64,000 nucleotides of DNA from Isoetes taiwanensis (GCA_021234155.1 JAJEKV010000004.1:4592109-4656108); one strand, 5' to 3'. Counted from the stretch's first letter, positions 12,640 through 24,101 are shown. The notes: generated from the sequence alone by a model not told the origin. Numbers and translations are program-made.

Positions 12640-13640
12640 TTGTAGTATGCTCCTAGATAGAGCCCCCAGATATCCCGCTAAATGCGCCTCGTGCACAAGA
12701 GCCCACCGGTCATAGATGCTATGGACCTGGCTTAGCACCCGATAAGGAACACAAGCAGGAAGTGGAGGTGGAGTCTTGCACCTAACATAAAAGGCTCCCC
12801 GAGACTCCTACAAAGGAGCTAGGCCTGATAGCCGGCCACGAGAGGGCCGGTATGGGTCCGACACTCCTTGGGTGTAGAGGTGTGACCCGCATGGGGCACC
12901 TTGCACTTTGAGTAGATTTAGGGTGAGTAAGTCGGTACGGATGCGGGGTCGCGATGCGCGCACGATTCTCTAGCTCACCCATGGAACCACCGTGATTCCG
13001 AAGGGGACGCTTCGACCTGCCCTCATCTGACCGGGCTTCATGAACCGGAGTAGGCTCAGCAGGTGGTGCCTCGAGCGCAAGCTTCTCGAAGGCTATAGCG
13101 GCCATAGCGTGAATTGACCCATCCGCAAAGTGTGCAATGAGAGGGGCGGATGGAGTGGACAACCCTAGCCGATGTTCTATGCCGCCCAACGCCATGCCAA
13201 GACTCCTACCGCTGATCTCTTGAGGCCCAACCGGCCACCGATCCTCACCGGAGTCCGAGCCGGGTAGAACCCGAGGTTTGGGGTGTTTTCTTAGGTTTAG
13301 ACGATATTCTTGGCCGCTGGTATTTGATGGATATGCCACCCTTCGTGGTGGTTATTTATATGTGATTTATGCCGGTGCTAACCCTTGTATTCACGCTTCC
13401 AGCGGCGACGAAGTCGCCCATTGAAGGCGTAATAACGAATGACCCTCTCGGTCCTTCACTTGAGCGCCTTATTATAGACGGCCCGAGTCGACGGAGGGCC
13501 CCCGCTTATGGCAAGTTGGTTGCCATGGGAGGGGAAAGTCCCCGATGTATACCTACCGAGGGTCGATATGTGCGTGTGGAGCGCCACAATTTACCCCGGA
13601 TGTGTTCTAACTTTGCAAATTTACACAGCTGATATGCATT
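12640..13640. other. G+C-rich block with long antisense frame
   Basis: This kilobase is markedly G+C richer than its surroundings, like the block at 4.3-5.7 kb. It contains a 185-codon open frame on the minus strand (12782-13339), rich in Pro, Arg, Ser and Ala, and an 87-codon plus frame (13369-13632). I recognise no domain in either. It may belong to the gypsy LTR or to an older retroelement; coding status is undecided. Confidence 0.3.
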
Positions 13641-13879
13641 GCGGTTCAATGTCAAACGCCATATTTTTCTTGCGGCTAAACTAGTCACATCATCTTTTGG
13701 CTCAAGGTTAATAAATTGACTTGATTTGTGTATTTCCCACCACCGCGGATTTTTTTAATGTGTAGCATATGTTTGAACTTTAATACATTGTTCACATTTT
13801 CTGCTGTATGTGCTTTTGTAGCAATTCCAGAAATAAATGGATGTTAATTTATGGCTTCAAACATTTAGAACTTTTATTC

Positions 13880-15044
13880 ATTTAGTGCACATGTTGAGAG
13901 AGTGTGCGGTAAGCTTCTATCCTCGTCGACCTGATGCAACAATAGATATGTTCCAATCTTGCTACCAGATTTGAATGTTTGTCTGAACATCAATCTGCGA
14001 TATAATTCTACACTAGGGTCCCTTCATTATTCTTGAGTTGTTTCATGTTCCTGTTATTGATGAGCCTTCGTTCTATGACATTCAGGATAGTAAAAGAACA
14101 TTGTTGCGCTTGGCCAAGCAAATAAAATGCCAAAGCCAAACATTTGATGCATTGGATGATTGGCGTATCTTATCTGCTGAAAGCAAAATATGTTTAGACA
14201 GTAATCAAGACATGTCTATCAGATCCTAAAGAAACAAGATGTGCTTCCCTATCCCACATTTGTCTGTTAGTGTTGAATACAATCCAGTGCGTATACTATT
14301 ACTATTTTCAACCCCAATTTTGAGTCTTCTTGAGTTCTCAAGTCCTTATGTGTCCTTTTCAATATCTGAACAACTTTTGCATTTGAGATGGAGTTTTGAA
14401 AGCAGGATTTTACAAATTATACTTCTAGGATTGATATTATTAAGCTTGTCAAGAATAAAGAGGTTCTCTTGGTGCTTTGACATGTCAGTGTACATATGTT
14501 GACACAAATAGTCTTATTTGTTGATTTCTTCTTTCTTGACCTTTTTCCAATACGGCAAACCTCAGATATTCTTCTAAGTTTGTTCAAGATAAGATTAGGT
14601 CAAGAAATTCATCCTAGTCGGGAAGAAGATTCCAAACAGCCCAAGGCACAAAATAAGGAAGGCTATTTATGGGCATTATGTGTCGCCAAAAATTTCTCAT
14701 GGAGCAGGTTACTTCTCTCTACTTCTCATAGATATTTCTTGGGTGTCTAAAGCAAGATAGCCAATTGGGACAAGTAAATATGTTTTTATCTGGGAGTACA
14801 TTTTTATTGATGGCCAACATGTTGATGCTGTCTGCTTTTCTATGGCAGTCGGATACATTGCAAACATTTAGGCTTCCTAGGCCTGTCCTTTGTATTGGAG
14901 GTATAGTCCAGGTGAAGTTCTTAGACCGAATTCAAACTCAACAAACTGACCAGCTGTATTATATTTGGTAATTTCTTTGTGCTTACAATTATATGGTTCA
15001 TGTTCTTCTGTGCCAAATGATTGATTTGGTAACACTCTTTGCAG
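13880..15044 (+). other. Possible upstream exons/introns of interrupted host gene
   Basis: Short exon-like open stretches (about 14038-14229, 14560-14750 and 14790-14970) alternate with T-rich, intron-like DNA. The segment ends with a polypyrimidine/AG acceptor (CACTCTTTGCAG, ending at 15044) directly before the exon in which element A inserted. None of the upstream stretches is conclusively coding, and I recognise no family. Confidence 0.3.
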
Positions 15045-15056
15045 CATTTGCCATGT
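15045..15056 (+). CDS. Left piece of the host exon split by element A
   Basis: These twelve bases follow an AG acceptor and end in ATGT, the target-site duplication. Joined conceptually to 27622 onward, skipping the transposon and one ATGT copy, they give an open frame reading ICHVNIQGRPF across the junction. Confidence 0.6.
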
Positions 15057-15078
15057 GGGTAAAAGCACGCTGTGGTGT
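15057..15078 (+). repeat. Element A left terminal inverted repeat
   Basis: The 22 bp begin GGGTAAAAGCAC and end GCTGTGGTGT, an exact reverse complement of 27596-27617. A subterminal CACCACCTTTGTGGTA hairpin-like motif about 40 bp further in (near 15112) has a close inverted match inside the right end (near 27530-27547). Confidence 0.93.
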
Positions 15079-15283
15079 ATCAAAAACGTGCATTTTGACG
15101 CCACATTTTGGCACCACCTTTGTGGTAGAATCGGGTGGTGCATACCGAAGCGGAGATTGCGGGAGTGCGAACTAATGAGCATCGGTTATTTTGAATTTTA
15201 TGCCACGCCATTGTCCACCTTTTGAATTAAGAAAGAATCACCTCTTCCTCTCTGTTTTTTGCTTTCTTGCCGATTGAACCCTA

Positions 15284-15950
15284 ATGGAGTCGGAATTGAA
15301 CGCCACTGGTTACACGATGAAATCTCTCCTCAAACAAGAGATTGTGCCCCACGAAGATCTAAAGAAGCTTTGGGGTGACAGAGTTCCAAATAAATCTGGC
15401 TACAGGTATTTTCCCCCAAATGTTTTGTTCAAACTGAAAAATTAAGGCATATGTTTTCTTGTACGAGGTTGAAGAATCCGAAAGCAATGAACAATACAAA
15501 GAGTTCATGCAAATTTACAAAAAAAATTACAGGAAGCCACATACATGGGGTGGAATGGCTCCCCGGAACACGGCAAAGTGGCTTATTACCCGTGCATATA
15601 AAGGGGGGAGGTTGTTAATTGGAAGAGCTTCGGATTATTATAAAACTCCCGATGAGAAAGCCGAGGCAGTTCTTCTAGACCCAAGAGAAAGCATAGGCAA
15701 ATCCAACCCGACGAGGAGGAAAATAGTAAAAGTGGACAGGGATGATGAAGATGATAGGGAAATAACCAAATCAGGTTCCTCTAGACCACACATTCAATCT
15801 GAACTCACAATCAAAACAGAAAAGCGAGCAATGTTCTGAGACCAAAACATGCCATTGCAGGTATGTTCAATTATTAGTTGTGTTACAACAGAAAAAAATC
15901 TCAAGCTTGATCTAGATTGTTTCTATCAACACAGAAAAGGTAACATCAAA
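15284..15950 (+). pseudogene. Element A plus-strand gene, 5' exons
   Basis: A pyrimidine-rich leader (15238-15280) precedes ATG at 15284, which opens 40 codons beginning MESELNATGYTMKS and ending at a CTACAG|GTATTT donor (about 15403). The next open stretch, 15459-15839, encodes EESESNEQYKEFMQ, a TWGGMAPRNTAKWL segment, a basic NPTRRKIVKV patch and an acidic DRDDEDD patch. A small piece at about 15915-15950 is framed by AG and GTATGT. The frame is not maintained across the first junction with obvious splice sites, so the gene is probably decayed. No domain is recognised; the charged, low-complexity C-terminus suggests a nuclear protein. Confidence 0.45.
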
Positions 15951-16086
15951 TCCACTTCAAGAATCAGGTATGTCTACTACCATTTTGCATCATGTTGGTT
16001 GTATTGTCATGTTGTGTCTCTATGATGCCATCTGTGGGGCATTTCGTGCAATGGATGCCAGAATGATAGATGAGGTATGTGTGGTG

Positions 16087-16650
16087 GTGGTGAGTTGTTG
16101 GCATCCACCATGTCCCACACCACACCCCACCATCTCCCACCACTACACTCTACCATCTCCCACCGCCACACTCCCACACCACACACCACCACCACACTCC
16201 ACCACCACCACCACACACACCACCACCATCACCACACTCCTCCACCACCACCACACTCCACCACCACCACCACATTCCACCACCACCACCACACTCCTCT
16301 ACCACCACCACACTCCACCACCACCACCACCACCACCACACACCACCAGACTCCACCATGTCCCACACCACCATCCACCACCACCACACTCCACCACAAC
16401 CACACCACACTCCACCACCACACCCCATCACCACACTCCACCATGTCCCACACCACACTCCACCACCACCACACACACACCACCACCACCACCACCACCC
16501 CCCCACCACCACCACCACAGACACCACCACCACCACCACAGCGTGTTGTGTGGTGTGTCTTATCGCGGCATGTGTGTGTTGTGTGGTGTGTGGTATGTGG
16601 TGGTGTGTAGAGACTACCTTGTGTTGTGTGGTGTGTGATTGTGGTTTTCC
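16087..16650. repeat. (CCA/CAC)n low-complexity tract with GTG foldback tail
   Basis: About 450 bp consist almost entirely of CCA, CAC and CACA words on the plus strand, followed from about 16543 by about 100 bp of GTGTGG-rich sequence. The two halves are complementary, so a transcript could fold into a long hairpin. Long apparent His/Thr/Pro frames here are artefacts of the composition. Confidence 0.93.
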
Positions 16651-16713
16651 ATCAGTACGTGGCTTACTATGTTAGGAGGTCGACATATCACGTAGTGTTT
16701 TGTTTTTGCGACT

Positions 16714-17400
16714 ATGGCGGGACTTGTGAAGGAATGGTTGGCTGCAACATCAGCTAGGTTTGATAGATGCAAGCAACGATTGCAAGCAAACGAGGATAGG
16801 AAAAATGATATCAAAAGAAAGATTGAGTTGATGGAGCATAAAGCATCAGAAATTAGAGCTGATTTGCACGGATGGCAATCAATCATGACAAGCAAACCAA
16901 AAGCAAAGCAGAGGGTGTTCGGGTTGTGTTTAACTAAAGGATGAAGAGCTAAATGGTACAGTGTTGCCTGGGCTGAAACAATTAAATAAGGAATTAACAG
17001 AAACTGAAATTGAGCTAAAGGCATGTGAAGACTTACTGCTGGAGCTGCTACCTCGAATGCAAAGATTTGAGATTTTTTCTGAGCGTAGTGGTCATGACAT
17101 TCCTTTAGATCCTGCACTTCCAATGCTTCCTGAGGCAGAAGAAGAGGGTGATGAAGGTTGTCCATTTTGTGGACGTTGTCTGAAATGGGAGGGTAAAATG
17201 TTGCCAGTTGTGATAGCAGAATGCAGTCACCAGTATCACATTCCATGTCTATCACACCATTTGAGGTAAATATTATCATCTCTAACCCTCGTCTAAAGAC
17301 TCTATTGATTTTGAATTTGTTTTGCAGACACTCTAGAACCTCTTTGCAGCCCCGGTTGTGGCCACATTATGGTGAGACATGGCTTTTGGCTTTTGGTGTT
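16714..17400 (+). pseudogene. Coiled-coil plus RING-like zinc-finger segment
   Basis: An ATG at 16714 starts a strongly helical, charged stretch (KEWLAATSARFDRCKQRLQA then RKNDIKRKIELMEHKASEIR). A one-base frameshift near 16938 separates it from a second coiled-coil stretch (LKQLNKELTETEIELKACED). This runs into a RING-like cluster, CPFCGRC then ECSHQYHIPC (about 17158-17250). A GAG|GTAAAT donor at about 17268 and an AG acceptor at about 17348 would add SPGCGHIM, giving a further Cys/His pair. RING fingers usually recruit E2 ubiquitin-conjugating enzymes. One expected Cys pair is incomplete, so this may be only RING-like. A nested LINE follows at once. Confidence 0.55.
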
Positions 17401-17685
17401 GAAAGTGGTACCACAAGAACCAATAGACACAAGTAAGTCCAAAGAGGGGTGAAAGCAAGGTTTGGGAAGTCTCGATGCTTGTACTCAGGTCTCTTTCATC
17501 CTGGCTTAGTCTCTTCCATCCGGCTGGCTTAGTCTCTTTTGCTTGTCCTGTTTATTGTATCTAAAGTGCCCCCTGGGATGAGATCGCTCGCTCATTTTAG
17601 GGGCACTTTAGATCCCTCGGCAGATTGATAAAATCATAAACTTCGAAGTTTTGGGAGGGGAATCCCGGACTCCGATCATTCCCCA

Positions 17686-18995
17686 TTGGAGATTTCTATG
17701 CAGACAAAAGCCTATCAGAAACATTGCGCACTTATTCCGCCTGCAAGATTGAAAGTAACGTACAAAAAAGCAAGTGAGTATAAATTGGCATTGGAGCAAA
17801 AAATAGAAGATATACAATTGTCTTCTGGGCCCTTAGATGAGAAGCAAAAAAGCCTAGTAAACCTAATCTTAGATGTGGCTCAAAACGTTTTTGGCACAAC
17901 AAAGCCAAAAAAGCCAGATTGGTTCAGGAATAAATGGTTTGACTTTGAATGTAGACAAGCAAAAATGAGGTGCAGAAATTCTCAGGATCCACTTCTGGCT
18001 AAGCAGTATAAAAGAATAATTAAGGCAAAAAAACAGAAATGGTATCGAGACCATCAGGAACAGGCTATACTTGATATTGAATTGGAACCAAAGAAATTTT
18101 GGAATTGCTCAAAAAAGAAACTTTCTCTTGGAAATATACAAAGGGAAGATCTCTTGGCATGGGTCCGCCGTAATTGTATATCGTGCCTCAAATTGACTTG
18201 AGGTAATATCAGGAGGAGAGGCACATCCTATTTTTACTACCCCAGATGTACAGGAGGCTCTTAAAAAAATGCAAAATGGGCGTGCAAGTGACTCAATGGG
18301 CATCTCCATTGAACTCTTAAAGTGGGGAGGAAAGCATCTTCATGCAATACTTGCTGATTTGTGCAATGAAAGCACTGCTCACGTGGTGGATTCCCAAAAG
18401 ATTGGTGTTTTGAGCGAGGTAAGCTTGGAGATATTTAAAGCAGGCGACAAAGATGAAGTAAGGAATTATAGAACAATTTTGATTTCTAATATCTTTGCTA
18501 AACTCTTTGCAGCAATGCTGGAGAAAAAGATCTCATGTTGGGCAGATGATTCAAACAGTAGAGCATTCACCCAGGCGGGATTTAGAAAAGAGCATTCCAC
18601 ACTGGATCATTTAGCCACTCTGCGGGTTATAAATGAGGGGGCAAAAGGTTCAGGTAACAAAAGATATTTGGCGTTCATTGATTTGGCAAAAGCTTTTGAC
18701 AGGGTAAAAGGAAGTGATCTTGCATCAAGACTCGATGAATTGCAAATCCCAAATGAGTTAAAACATGTGGTTACTTGCCTCTATAAGCGGAGGTTACGGT
18801 TGAATTGTCCTTTCCATTTACTGGGGATCGGATCAGGTTGAGAATAATATAGGGGTCAAACAAGGATGCCCTTGCTCTCCCACGCTCTTTGGTTTACTTA
18901 TCGACGAGCTTGAAAGTTGGTTAGCAAGGCTTGGTGGAGTAGGTGCACGGCTGGGAAGGTATGTACTCCAACTGCTGATGTTTGCGGATGACATT
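17686..18995 (+). pseudogene. LINE endonuclease end and reverse transcriptase (broken)
   Basis: 17686-18201 encodes the basic linker between endonuclease and RT. 18269-18841 encodes RT motifs EVRNYRTILISNIFAKLFA, AFTQAGFRKEHSTLDHL and YLAFIDLAKAFDRV (first catalytic Asp). In a shifted frame follow GVKQGCPCSPTLFGLLIDEL and MFADDIVLIS, with catalytic Asp codons at 18988-18993. Frameshifts near 18200 and 18835 and a stop near 19029 inactivate it. RT in such elements copies its own RNA at a nicked chromosomal target. Confidence 0.92.
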
Positions 18996-19098
18996 GTGTT
19001 GATTTCTCGAACTGCTATTGATTGCAAATGACACCTAGATGCTCTAGATGCTTTTGTACTCATAGAAAATTCAGGTCAATGTAAATAAGTCAAAGATC

Positions 19099-20160
19099 TT
19101 GGTTCTTGGAGGACGTGACTCAACAGATTTTTTCATTGGAGGAATTACATTGCAAAAAGTTAGTGAGTACAAATATTTGGGTATTGATGTGACCAGCAAC
19201 TATAGATGGAATCTTGCAGCCTCCAAACGTGCATCTGGAGGGATGAGAGCTTTGTACAGCATGTTCCACCAATGTGCATCCAATAACTTTGACCATTGGC
19301 GACTGAGAAGGTTACTTTATGGTGTACAAGTGAAACCGGTTGTGTTATATGGCTGTCCTATTTGGGGGCCAGGGCTGTCCAAAAAGAGTTGGGATATAAT
19401 AGAAAAAGTGCAAAAACGATTCTTATTAGAAGAATTTGGAGCCAAAAGTCAGACCCCGTATTGCATGCTTTTGGCAGAGGCTGGTTTTTTGCCACTTGAG
19501 GTAGAGGCTTTATGTCAGACAATCAGTTATGTTAACAGAGTTTTTGCTATGGATTCAGATAGACTTCCACGTCTTGCACTAGAACAATCAAGGGAGAAAG
19601 GGTGGTACTTTGATATTTTAAAATGGTCAGCCAAATGGTTGGGACAAGGTATATGGCCGGAATCAATCAAATGCAAAGAAGTGTATGAGCAAGTTGCCGA
19701 GATAGTATTGAGGAAAATGTGGCAAGTAGATGCCGACGGGGACACCAAAAAGCAGTTCTATCTCAATGAGATCAATGATTTATATGAATATAAAGAGCAA
19801 GCATATCTCCTTACACATATTGACAGGAATAATCGGAAGATTATTTCCCAATTGAGATTGTCATCGCATACCCTTCATATTGAAACTGGTAGATGGAATG
19901 GCACTCCACGCTATAATAGGTATTGCCCTGGTTGTCTAGAATTGGAGATAGAAACAGAAAAGCATGCTTTTTTGGATTGCGCATCATATGTGCACTTAAG
20001 GGAGCAACATGGGGTTCATGCTTCTACGTTGAAGGAACTTCTAAGTATGCCAACTCATAAGTTGAGTTCCTACCTGAAGGACATCTGGAAAGAACGAAAG
20101 GATATAATGATGTTATTTGAAATTATGTCAGACTTTGAAACCTGTAACGTTCTAGAATGA
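19099..20160 (+). CDS. LINE ORF2 C-terminal region, 353 codons open
   Basis: This is the longest undamaged LINE frame in the window. It starts just after the RT catalytic block with KVSEYKYLGIDVTSNYRW, the conserved thumb motif of LINE RTs. A long helical region follows, and a C-terminal zinc finger C-x2-C-x9-H-x4-C at about residues 275-293 (CPGCLELEIETEKHAFLDC), a probable nucleic-acid binding site. The start codon is only formal, because the real protein began upstream. The tail of the protein (DIWKERKDIMML) precedes a short 3' UTR and the ATTAA tail. Confidence 0.85.
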   Translation: MVLGGRDSTDFFIGGITLQKVSEYKYLGIDVTSNYRWNLAASKRASGGMRALYSMFHQCASNNFDHWRLRRLLYGVQVKPVVLYGCPIWGPGLSKKSWDIIEKVQKRFLLEEFGAKSQTPYCMLLAEAGFLPLEVEALCQTISYVNRVFAMDSDRLPRLALEQSREKGWYFDILKWSAKWLGQGIWPESIKCKEVYEQVAEIVLRKMWQVDADGDTKKQFYLNEINDLYEYKEQAYLLTHIDRNNRKIISQLRLSSHTLHIETGRWNGTPRYNRYCPGCLELEIETEKHAFLDCASYVHLREQHGVHASTLKELLSMPTHKLSSYLKDIWKERKDIMMLFEIMSDFETCNVLE

Positions 20161-20394
20161 GCGCTTAACTCTGTACATATTTGCCATAGAGGCCTGGGGG
20201 CCTAAAATGGCTTGATAATATTAAATTAAATTAAATTTAGATATATATAAACAGGAACATCGAAAAGAGAGTAAAAAGCCTGGTGCGTGACCCTCTTGAA
20301 TGGTTGTCAACTCACCAGGCTTGATATTGTTCGCTGCAAACAATATAGATTCGCTGCAAACAAGTGCCTTAACTAATGTTTACTGATGTTGTCA

Positions 20395-20940
20395 CAGGTC
20401 TACTGACTTAGTATTTGCAGAATTGCAGAAATTTGAGACCAAGGATATCCAACAGTTATCCACGCCTCGATCAGTTATGAGACTGCAAGATACCTCCCGG
20501 TTGTACCTAGAATTCACCCCATTTGATACTCCTAAGTCAATCCCAAATTGACGACGGCATGGAGACTCCAAAACGAAATTTGGATAGTCAACTGAATGCA
20601 GTCGTATCAAGTAAGTACCGATGCCACATACATGATTTATTTTTTTGTATTTTTCTGTGGTCTTCCTCATTTCAATTATGTTGCAGAGATAAATGCTACT
20701 GCAACTGGAAGCCATGACGAAGAGATTCCTAGTGCATCTGATTTAGGGGGGAAAATTAATTCCCTTGAGATTCATTCTGTATGGGGTCCTTCACCAGAAA
20801 AAAGTTTTGGTCTTTGAATATGAGCCAAATGCGGATGCGGTGATGAAGGCGACAAAGAAACCCGGATCCTGGACAAGATGCAGATCGCTCAACGAGTCCA
20901 AATACAACCTCAACCAATAAAACCAAGAGGTTAAGCTGAA
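20395..20940 (+). pseudogene. Element A plus-strand gene, middle exons
   Basis: After a GTCACAG acceptor (about 20398) an open stretch encodes STDLVFAELQKFETKDIQQL and TSRLYLEFTPFDTPKS, shifts frame by one base near 20547, and ends at a TCAAGTAAGT donor (about 20610). A TTGCAG acceptor near 20687 leads into EINATATGSHDEEIPSASDL. A further charged piece (ETRILDKMQIAQRVQ) lies near 20860-20920. No family is recognised. The position, between the RING-like segment and the NIF-phosphatase segment and on the same strand, suggests exons of one gene interrupted by the LINE. Confidence 0.45.
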
Positions 20941-20950
20941 ATTCTCCTTG

Positions 20951-21545
20951 TTTCGATTTTAATGGGGTTTTAGGCAAGTTTTATGACTTGAAAGAGAGGA
21001 TCCCTGCAGATCGGTAGAGCAGTGACCATCGTAAATTGAACCATCAAAAGTTCGCAGAGTTTCTAGGCCCGGATTTCAGGAGTTCTTAGAATGGTGTTTT
21101 TCAAAATTTGAGATTGCATTGTGGTCCAAAGATGGCTAAGAGTAATGTTGACTTGTTGTGAGAAAGTTGATGCGAGGAATATAAGGGTGATTTCTTTTTA
21201 TTTGGAATCGGGATGACCGCACCAACACAAAATTAAAAGTGGTTAATAAGCCAATTTTCCTTAAGGATCTGTCCAAAGTGTACCAGAAATTTTGGAGATA
21301 CCAGGCGACAAACACATTGTTGATAGATGATGCCAGATATAAGGGTTACGCCAACCCGGTAGAACACAATGATATGTCCAAATAGTTTTGCTCCCGGCGG
21401 GTTGGATTCCAATTTCCTTTTTAGAGCAACTCAAACCATGGTGGAGGGACTTGGCTGCAAAAAGTGTGCCGGCTTATGTGAAGGAACATCAAATGTGGAA
21501 CATGTGGGATTACGAAGAGTCACAAGAATCTGCATGAAAATGCTC
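20951..21545 (+). pseudogene. FCP1/NIF-type phosphatase segment (element A copy)
   Basis: The HAD-fold NIF (FCP1-homology) domain is visible across several frames. FDFNGVLGKFYDLKER carries the HAD motif I with Asn at the second Asp position. ALWSKMAKSNVDLLLRKL and FLFIWNRDDRTNTK follow, then NKPIFLKDLSKVYQKFWRY, NTLLIDDARYKGYANP (motif IV Asp pair) and a C-terminal DLAAKSVPAYVKEHQMWNMW. NIF phosphatases remove phosphate from Ser of RNA polymerase II CTD or other proteins. The D-to-N change in motif I is common among plant FCP1-like proteins with a DLNG motif, but predicts weak or no catalysis. Stops near 21026 and 21175 and frameshifts make this copy a pseudogene. Confidence 0.82.
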
Positions 21546-22506
21546 GACAAGTATTTTCATAAATGAATCTTGTAAAACTCTTTGAAAGTCAATATAAGTA
21601 AAAAGAATTTCTATGATATGTGTTGTACTTTTTCAATTTAAAATATTTGAATGGATTGTGAGCAAATGTTCTCGTGTGTGTTTAGAACTAGAGATGATAG
21701 AGCTTTCGGGTCCCCGACTATCTAAAGCCAAATACACATGTGGAAGTGGTCTTTGAGTGAAATCTGAATCGCGTGCGTGATTAGCTCCCACCGACATCAA
21801 AATTTTGGAAGGCGATATGATTGGTTCAATGATCAATTGATCCTCCTCTTCTCAAGGTGATACTTTCATCGATTTGTGATCATCGATTGTGCCGGATGAT
21901 ATGCATATGTTTTGGATACATGGAATACTACTTGATTCTCCAAGGAATGAGCCATCCCTTTCATTTCTTTGACCCTCTTTTTCACTTTCGACATTGTCCA
22001 AGGACACAAATAGTTACAAAACAATAAGGAAACATGTGAATCGGATAAGTGCCGATTACATGTTTTTGCACGCTTGTGATGGACATCTTTGGACCCTGGA
22101 CCTTTTTTCGATTGTAAGCCACGCGTGTCTCGCGACGGAGATATAAACCGGGGATATATCACTTTGATAGCTTCGGGCTTGCATGGCGAATGAACATATT
22201 GAGAGGTTAGTGCTTGCTCATTGCATTTTCTTTGTTGTGGCACAATGACAACAAACTTTGAGTGCGGGTTCCCGGAATTGCTTGGACACAATAATTTCAG
22301 CTTTACAACCTCGGATGTTGTGAAAATTTCGAGCGCCTCTTCAAACCGATGGTCATTCATGTGGCCCTGCCGTATGTTCGTTTATGCACAAATTTGTGAG
22401 GGGGTACTTAAAAGGAGTGAATATATTGTTGCTCCGATCTAGTAAGTCAACTTTAAATGTGCAGACAAACCAAACTCTGTTATTGACAAAGTGTGGTTAA
22501 CTGCAG
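21546..22506. other. Spacer with antisense frame 21866-22360
   Basis: The main feature is a 164-codon open frame on the minus strand (22360-21866) with a basic SKVKKRVKEMK patch near its end. It resembles no known family, and its coding status is doubtful. Confidence 0.25.
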
Positions 22507-22632
22507 GTTGTGGACATTTTAGACCAGGATCTAGTTGATGTTAGAGTGCTCATGCTTGAAGTTTTAAGATTAGAAGCAACAAAAGCTGGAACTGAGAGGA
22601 ACATATGTATTGGGAAGTATGTAGGTGCATGA
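22507..22632 (+). CDS. Last exon of element A plus-strand gene
   Basis: An AACTGCAG acceptor ends at 22506 and is followed by an open 41-codon stretch. This starts VVDILDQDLVDVRVLMLEVL, is strongly helical, and ends KYVGA with a TGA at 22630-22632. It is the last coding-like piece before the convergent transposase gene. The function is unknown and its link to the upstream exons is inferred. Confidence 0.4.
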   Translation, partial: VVDILDQDLVDVRVLMLEVLRLEATKAGTERNICIGKYVGA

Positions 22633-22972
22633 GTCACCTCGTACTTAAATCACTGTATATCTTTCTTATGTACATAATTGTTATTGTAACCTCGATTCAT
22701 TTCAATGAAAATTCATATTCAATTCATCTCACAAACAAAGGAATCAAGTGTTTCAGAAGAATTCAAATCTTCAAAAGAAATCAAGACAAACTCATTTTCA
22801 CAGCTGAAGCACAAAACTTCACATGAGTTCTGAAAACTACAGAATGGTTTTACATTTCATCATCATCAAAAAGAACTTCGGGTAAATTCTGTAAAATTTT
22901 CTCCTCATCTAAAGGATCCAGCCTATATACTGATCCTGTTTTGACGTTTAGTTGGTGGCATGCGAAGTCCGA

Positions 22973-24101
22973 TTACAACGGTCGTGTTGTGAATACTATG
23001 CCTAAGGCGTCTTTACTGCAAAGATCATAGCTGACGGTTGATCTTGCGCCCTTCTTGTAATACATACCTTCTATGACACTATCACCGGCGAGGTACCATG
23101 TTCCATTGAGTTGGAAGTCTTTCTCCACTATCCATTTTGGTTTTGTGCACATCAGAATCCAAAATTCAGAACCCTCATCATTCCCTTTCGGAGCAACAAC
23201 AACAAAATTATCACCAACTCTAAGTGTCTCTGCTAACATCGTGGGATTGGAGGAGAACAAGGACCTGCTGGATTTACGGTCCTCAATGTCAGCATGCACA
23301 TTGGAGGATGGTACAATAACTTGAAGTTTCCAATCATCAACGTCTTGCTTGTTCACACACAACCGTCCCACATGCCATCAAGCGGTGGCTGCAGAAGCAT
23401 GAAAGTTCCCTAGGTGTGTGCAACCGCAATGGAGATTCGAGGATTGAATGCATGTACACAATGGATGCGCCTAGTGTCCAAAATCCTTTACGCACCCCAT
23501 GCTTTCTTTCTATCTATATCCTCCACCTTGACTTCCCAAAAGAACCTTTTTATATTCTTCCTCTTCTTTGGGTTTCGGATGTGTTCATCCACTTTCGGAT
23601 GTTCCACAAGTAAACATCTCTTGCAACTTCTACCACTTCATGAGCATTACCCAATTTTATGATCTTTGTATTTTAATTGCGGTTGTCTTAACCATCTCTT
23701 CAACTCGTGAGCTTTGCCATCGTGTTCACCTTTCCGTGGTTAGAACCAAAAAATTCCACATCATATAGACATCGATTGTCGTTTGTGTACCTAGCCACAA
23801 AGTAAAATGGTCTAGAAGCCTTGAATTGAGATCTTTGCACCATCCGAAAACACATAATGTCTCTTTGGAACCCTTCCTTTCGCTCCGGATATTTGTGGTG
23901 CTTCATGAAGCGGTGTTGCACCGAACAAAGTATCGTGTTCCCTATCATCGATACATAGTAATGTGTTTCCTTGATAATCTCATCCGCCACCGAGTCATCC
24001 GATATGTTATTTGAACCAAAATGGTAATCGGTTATTGACCCGGCCAAGATCGATCGCACCTCCTCTTGTTCCTTGAATGTATAGTTCTCTGCAAAATCCA
24101 C
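22973..24101 (-). pseudogene. Element A transposase, catalytic and C-terminal part
   Basis: Read on the minus strand, the frame 24101-23700 opens with MDFAENYTFKEQEEVRS, the signature of a large eukaryotic transposase-like family in which the Asp is probably part of the DDE site. It continues to YYVSMIGNTILCSVQHRFMK and FFGSNHGKVNTMAK. The last resembles the family's HGKG motif. After a frameshift, 23371-22973 encodes a 132-residue C-terminus (LRVGDNFVVVAPKGND, KGARSTVSYDLCSKDALG) that looks like the BAH-like end of these proteins. Family membership is from remembered motif patterns, not from a search. Confidence 0.68.

Larger units (their letters stand above)
17640..20240 (+). mobile_element. 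5'-truncated LINE nested in element A
   Basis: The copy begins inside the endonuclease domain: an SDHSPLEI-like last endonuclease motif lies at about 17668-17695. It then carries the inter-domain region, the reverse transcriptase and a C-terminal zinc finger. It ends in a short 3' UTR and an (ATTAA)n-like tail (TATTAAATTAAATTAAATTT, 20219-20238). 5' truncation and a simple-repeat tail are hallmarks of target-primed reverse transcription. The C-terminus differs from the zf-RVT type of the two other LINEs in this window. Confidence 0.9.

Noticed and set aside
15970-16675. Several 100-220-codon His/Thr/Pro-rich or Trp/Val-rich frames
   Set aside because: All six frames of a CCA/GTG low-complexity tract lack stops by composition. 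No codon bias or domain supports a protein.
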